A stretch of DNA of 8,736 nt from Oscillospiraceae bacterium. GTDB lineage: Bacteria; Bacillota; Clostridia; Oscillospirales; Ruminococcaceae. The notes beneath the pieces are model-generated. The model was given only the letters and a program-made list of their open reading frames with translations, had not been told where the DNA came from and did not search any database. Below are positions 6,009 through 8,736 of the stretch, piece after piece. Each line of letters starts with the position of its first letter. The stretch's first letter is position 1. The stretch spans positions 1-8,736 of the forward strand of contig DNUB01000342.1 in the NCBI GenBank assembly GCA_003508605.1, given 5' to 3'. The translations under genes were made by a program, and so were the position numbers.

Positions 6009-6596
6009 CTAAAACGGACAAGCCACCTTTAACGTGGAAAACAGAACCTCCTTATCGTAATCGGAAACGCCGCACTGTTCCGCAAGGCTCAGACATTCCC
6101 TGTAATCGGGCGAAACCTTTAAGAACTTTCTCTCAAAATAATCCTGCTTAATGTACGCCTGAAAATAATAATAAATTCCTTTGGGCTCTATCATAAGGGC
6201 TGCGTCAATATAGCTTAAAGCCTTGTCAATATCGGCTCTTGTGGATAAAAACGCCTTTTTTCCCTTTAAAACGCTTACCGCCGCAAAAAAGTAAGTATCG
6301 GAATTGTCAAAATCGTCGGCAATTGCTTTTTCAAAGGCAGCTAAAGCCTTGTCGTAAAGCCCCAGCTTTAAATAGCACATTCCCGCCGAGCTGTTAAGCT
6401 CCGGGCTTTCGGGATTTTCCGAAAGGGCTTTTTTGTATGCCCCCGCATACTTGTTTACTTCGGGAGCGTTCATGGAATATACGCTGGTAAAGGTGGAGAT
6501 TACAATGGGCTTATGACACCATTCGCATTCCTTTTGACCCGTCGATACTCTTGCACCGCAGCCGGGACAGTTTAATTCGATAACTTGACTGCTCAA
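6009..6596 (-). CDS. Zinc-ribbon and TPR protein
   Basis: 195 residues. The N-terminus holds a zinc ribbon with cysteines C10, C13, C24 and C27 (CPGCG, then CEWCHKP). Residues about 48-140 look like two to three TPR helical repeats (ELNSSAGMCYLKLGLYDKAL then AAFEKAI; KALSYIDAALMIEPKGIYYY), and the rest is helical. No membrane segment is present, so it should be cytoplasmic and act as a binding or adaptor protein. The start is a TTG at 6596: AAAGGAGGGA sits 6 bases upstream, one of the best ribosome sites in the window, and no ATG fits before the zinc ribbon. It begins 65 bases after glyS with no clear terminator and is followed by a 181-base palindromic gap before the next cluster gene, so it may be read from the glyS transcript, from the SPFH cluster, or from both. 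Confidence 0.9.
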   Translation of the reverse strand: MSSQVIELNCPGCGARVSTGQKECEWCHKPIVISTFTSVYSMNAPEVNKYAGAYKKALSENPESPELNSSAGMCYLKLGLYDKALAAFEKAIADDFDNSDTYFFAAVSVLKGKKAFLSTRADIDKALSYIDAALMIEPKGIYYYFQAYIKQDYFERKFLKVSPDYRECLSLAEQCGVSDYDKEVLFSTLKVACPF

Positions 6597-6600
6597 ATTA

Positions 6601-6610
6601 TCCCTCCTTT
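6601..6610 (-). promoter_or_regulatory. Ribosome binding site that fixes a TTG start
   Basis: The minus strand reads AAAGGAGGGA, an extended match to the anti-Shine-Dalgarno sequence, 6 bases from the TTG at 6594-6596. It supports the TTG rather than the internal ATG (residue 42), which would remove the zinc ribbon. Confidence 0.8.
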
Positions 6611-6661
6611 TTATTTAATATGACTTACTTATTCTCGCTTATGATTCGCTTGGGAATAAAA

Positions 6662-8038
6662 TCATCTTATTCTCTCGCCGATATAGTCTTCCAGCCTGTC
6701 GATATCAATTCTCTCCTGCTCCATGGAGTCTCTCTCCCGCACGGTGACCTTATGATCGTTTTCGCTGTCAAAATCATAGGTTATGCAGAAGGGAGTGCCG
6801 ATTTCGTCCTGTCTGCGGTAACGCTTGCCGATGGAGCCTGCCTCGTCATAGTCCGTCATAAAGCTCTTGGACAGTCTGTCGCTGATTTCCAGAGCGGAAG
6901 CGGAAAGCTTCTTTGAAAGAGGAAGCACCGCCGCCTTAATAGGCGCAATAGAGGGCTTAAAGCGAAGCACGACTCTTGTGTCGTTCTTTTCGGCGTCGAT
7001 AACCTCCTCGTCGTAAGCCTCGCAAAGAAGCGCAAGAACGGTTCTGTCGAGTCCGTAGGTGGATTCGATAATAAAGGGAATGAATTTTTCGTTGGTTTCT
7101 GGGTCCAGATAATCCATTTTCTGTCCGCTGTACTCCTGATGGCGGGTAAGGTCAAAGTCGGTGCGGTTGTGGGTGCCGTTTACCTCGCCCCAGCCGAAGG
7201 GGAACAGAAATTCTATATCGCAGGCTGCCTTTGCGTAATGCGCCAGCTTTTCGTGGTCGTGATAGCGCAAATGCTCCTCTTTAATGCCTAAATCCATATA
7301 GAATTGCTTTCCGAACTGCTTAAAGTATTCGTAAAGCTCAGAGTCTGTACCCTCCCTGCAGAAGGTTTGAAACTCCATTTGTTCAAACTCGATGGTTCTG
7401 AAGGTGAAGTTGCCGGGAGTTATCTCGTTTCTGAACGCCTTGCCTATCTGTCCTATTGAAAAGGGCAGCTTTGCTCTCATGGTGCGCTGAACGTTAAGGA
7501 AATTCACATATTCGCCCTGAGCGTTTTCGGGGCGGAGATAGATAACGCTTTTGCTGTCGTTGGTAACTCCTCTGTAGGTCTGGAACATCAGGTTAAATTC
7601 ACGGATACCCGTGTAGTTTGAAGCGCCGCACTTGGGACAGGGAATCTTATTCTCCTCGATATACTTAAACATTTCCTCCTTGGTCATAGCGTCGGGGTGA
7701 GCTTCGGGGTCAAAGCCTTCTATAAGATTGTCGGCTCTGTGGCGCATTTTGCACTCCTTACAGTCTAACAGCGGGTCGGAAAAGCTTGCCACATGTCCCG
7801 AAGCCTCCCACACCCTTGGGTGCATAAGAATATCTGCGTCCAGCTCGTAGCTGTTTCTTCTCTCCTGTATAAAACGCTTTCTCCAAGCGTCCTTAACGGT
7901 ATTTTTAAGCCTCGTGCCGAGGGGACCGTAATCCCATGTGTTGGCAAGACCGCCGTATATCTCGCTTCCTGCGTAAATAAAGCCTCTGCCCTTACACAGA
8001 GCTACTATTTTGTCCATTGTCTTTTCGGTGTTTTCCAT
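6662..8038 (-). CDS. glyS: Glycyl-tRNA synthetase, single-chain dimeric type
   Basis: 458 residues, a class II aminoacyl-tRNA synthetase that charges tRNA-Gly with glycine in the cytoplasm (also called glyQS). Landmarks: YGPLG at 37-41, the motif 1 region SGHVASFSDPL at 80-90, RPENAQG at 169-175, motif 2 AFRNEI at 201-206 with TIEFEQMEF at 215-223, FGWGEVNGTHNRTDFD at 281-296, motif 3 ESTYGLDR at 325-332, and a C-terminal anticodon-binding (HGTP) domain from about 360 containing IGTPF. Cysteine pairs C93/C96 and C134/C137 probably bind zinc in the insertion. The gene is intact. The ATG at 8038 has AAAGGA 12 bases upstream, an unusually long spacing; an in-frame stop lies just upstream, and the only other close choice is ATG 8017. 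It follows the lipoprotein gene by 21 bases. No T-box leader is present in the window. Confidence 0.97.
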   Translation of the reverse strand: MENTEKTMDKIVALCKGRGFIYAGSEIYGGLANTWDYGPLGTRLKNTVKDAWRKRFIQERRNSYELDADILMHPRVWEASGHVASFSDPLLDCKECKMRHRADNLIEGFDPEAHPDAMTKEEMFKYIEENKIPCPKCGASNYTGIREFNLMFQTYRGVTNDSKSVIYLRPENAQGEYVNFLNVQRTMRAKLPFSIGQIGKAFRNEITPGNFTFRTIEFEQMEFQTFCREGTDSELYEYFKQFGKQFYMDLGIKEEHLRYHDHEKLAHYAKAACDIEFLFPFGWGEVNGTHNRTDFDLTRHQEYSGQKMDYLDPETNEKFIPFIIESTYGLDRTVLALLCEAYDEEVIDAEKNDTRVVLRFKPSIAPIKAAVLPLSKKLSASALEISDRLSKSFMTDYDEAGSIGKRYRRQDEIGTPFCITYDFDSENDHKVTVRERDSMEQERIDIDRLEDYIGERIR

Positions 8039-8059
8039 TGATACTTATTGTCCTTTCTC

Positions 8060-8560
8060 TTATCGGCTGCCAAAGCCGCCTAATTCATTATACAGCTTTA
8101 AAACAATATCGGTAAGCAAATCCTCTAAGGGCATACCGTCAATCTCCTGCGCAAGCTTATCCAAAATCCTGTCGGATTCCTCCTTGCTGTCGGTTTTAAA
8201 GCTTTGCTCCCGATAAGACGACCAGCGTTTTTCATCCTCCGCCGCCTTTAACAGCTTTTTGTGTATTTCCTCGAACTCCTTGGGAGGAACTATTTCCGCA
8301 AAACCGTTCAGACCTTTGACGGTTCTGTCGCAAGCCGCCTGAAGCTGATCCGCCGACGCCCTGTATTTATCGAAATCCTCTCCTGCGGCATTGCACGCCC
8401 TGACATAATCATTAGTGCCGTCGCAAAACTCTTCCCATGCCGTACTCAAGGCGACCTTGTATTCCTCCCTTGTAAGGGGCTTGGAAGCCGCCGAATTATC
8501 GCAGCCGCAAAGAAACAGCATAAAAGGAACTAAAAAAGCCGCAAAAAACCTCTTATTCAT
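8060..8560 (-). CDS. Small lipoprotein of unknown function
   Basis: 166 residues. A basic N-terminus (MNKR) and hydrophobic stretch (5-17) end in a lipobox LCGC with the lipidated cysteine at C20, so after cleavage it should be anchored to the outer face of the membrane. The mature part is highly charged and mostly helical (EEYKVALSTAWEEF near 32-45, EEIHKKLLKAAEDEKRW near 97-113). Two further cysteines (C46 and C56, with C77 beyond) could form disulfides. I recognise no family. The ATG at 8560 has GAGGAG 8 bases upstream. It is the first visible gene of the lipoprotein-glyS pair and lies directly after a palindromic gap; no convincing promoter was found there. Its pairing with glyS is probably positional and not functional. 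Confidence 0.9.
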   Translation of the reverse strand: MNKRFFAAFLVPFMLFLCGCDNSAASKPLTREEYKVALSTAWEEFCDGTNDYVRACNAAGEDFDKYRASADQLQAACDRTVKGLNGFAEIVPPKEFEEIHKKLLKAAEDEKRWSSYREQSFKTDSKEESDRILDKLAQEIDGMPLEDLLTDIVLKLYNELGGFGSR

Positions 8561-8581
8561 ACAGCATTCTCCTCTGATTTT

Positions 8582-8604
8582 AATTCAATGAGGGCAGTGC
8601 CCCG
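8582..8604. repeat. Palindromic dispersed repeat, right copy
   Basis: AATTCAATGA then GGGCAGTGCCCCG. The core GGGCA-G-TGCCC is palindromic. In reverse complement the unit matches bases 1-24 with two substitutions and one missing base, and twelve core bases match 612-626. It lies between the upstream terminator-like hairpin and the lipoprotein start. Confidence 0.55.
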
Positions 8605-8612
8605 AATTTATG

Positions 8613-8634
8613 AAAAATCCGGGGCGTAAGCCCC
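8613..8634 (-). terminator. Intrinsic terminator of an upstream gene outside the window
   Basis: On the minus strand GGGGC-TTAC-GCCCC (8634-8621) is a 5-bp all-GC stem with a 4-base loop, followed by GGA and TTTTT (8617-8613). This is the most terminator-like hairpin in the window and would stop transcription coming from the right, before the lipoprotein gene. The 3-base gap before the T-run weakens it somewhat. Confidence 0.55.
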
Positions 8635-8676
8635 TCAGTCTTTCAGCGGAGACCCAGTCCCCCACTGAAAGACTGA
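8635..8676. repeat. Long hairpin with perfect 12-bp arms
   Basis: TCAGTCTTTCAG (8635-8646) and CTGAAAGACTGA (8665-8676) are perfect inverted repeats. On the minus strand the 18 bases between can also pair, as GGGGAC with GTCTCC over a TGG loop using one G-U pair, so the whole 42 bases can fold into one rod. It has no T-run. It could be a dispersed palindromic unit or a structured RNA end. Confidence 0.6.
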
Positions 8677-8703
8677 ATGGATCTCGCCGCCTAATGAGGC
8701 TAT

Positions 8704-8726
8704 GCCTTTTGCTTGCGGCAAAAGGC
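8704..8726. repeat. Perfect 9-bp inverted repeat near the right edge
   Basis: GCCTTTTGC (8704-8712), loop TTGCG, then GCAAAAGGC (8718-8726). A smaller palindrome GCCT-AATG-AGGC sits just left at 8689-8700. Neither is followed by a T-run. Together with the hairpins at 8592-8676 they make the gene-free end of the window an almost continuous array of palindromes. Confidence 0.55.
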
Positions 8727-8736
8727 GGGGGACATC

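Noticed and set aside
1..8604. The whole gene block as one transposon, since near-identical inverted copies sit at both ends
   Set aside because: The contents are housekeeping and ordinary membrane genes with no transposase, the copies are short palindromes, and related copies occur inside the block. A dispersed repeat family explains this better.
8561..8736. T-box riboswitch upstream of the lipoprotein-glyS pair
   Set aside because: No AGGGTGGNACCGCG-like block or long specifier stem is visible on the minus strand; only simple palindromes are present.
1..8736. CRISPR array, tRNA or rRNA genes, prophage or integrase genes
   Set aside because: No regularly spaced direct repeats, no cloverleaf with a CCA-type end or GTTCGA arm, and no recombinase or phage protein among the frames.

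Overview
The window looks like the chromosome of a Gram-positive Clostridia bacterium, probably a gut-type Ruminococcus/Oscillospiraceae relative. The signs are strong AAGGAGG-type ribosome sites, an extended -10 sigma-A promoter, a single-chain (dimeric-type) glycyl-tRNA synthetase, a 454-residue citrate synthase of the type I associate with ruminococci, and many two-cysteine-knuckle zinc-ribbon membrane proteins. The genus is a judgement from protein style, not a search result. All nine convincing genes lie on the minus strand, so transcription runs from right to left.

Right part (8736 to 6662): a 176-base gene-free stretch full of perfect palindromes, including a terminator-like hairpin for whatever lies beyond the window. 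Then come a small unknown lipoprotein and glyS, 21 bases apart and probably co-transcribed. I see no T-box leader in the window.

Middle part (6596 to 3199): a four-gene cluster made of a zinc-ribbon/TPR protein (TTG start, strong ribosome site), a two-helix membrane protein of unknown family, an SPFH-SHOCT scaffold protein of the YdjI type, and a four-helix membrane protein with a long charged cytoplasmic tail. A possible 28-codon ORF overlaps the SPFH start. The architecture recalls the B. subtilis ydjGHI membrane-stress module (zinc-ribbon membrane protein, membrane protein, SPFH protein), but without a PspA gene in view. This is the best candidate here for a poorly described system, probably one that organises or monitors the membrane.

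The 332-base gap from 2867 to 3198 holds, in transcription order, a 54-bp MITE-like palindrome, a GC-rich hairpin that may end the SPFH cluster, a near-consensus promoter (TTGACA, 17-base spacer, TATACT with an upstream TG), and a 10+4 bp dyad just after the predicted transcription start of gltA.

Left part (2866 to 57): gltA (citrate synthase, all catalytic residues present), then 39 bases later a membrane-anchored DUF218/YdcF-like protein, then after a palindromic spacer a zinc-ribbon, proline-rich, DUF4190-like membrane protein.

Several gene-free stretches carry related GGGGC-N3/4-GCCCC palindromes, often next to AAAATCCGGG. This suggests a dispersed, terminator-associated repeat family in this genome. 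Near-identical inverted copies sit at the two ends of the window.
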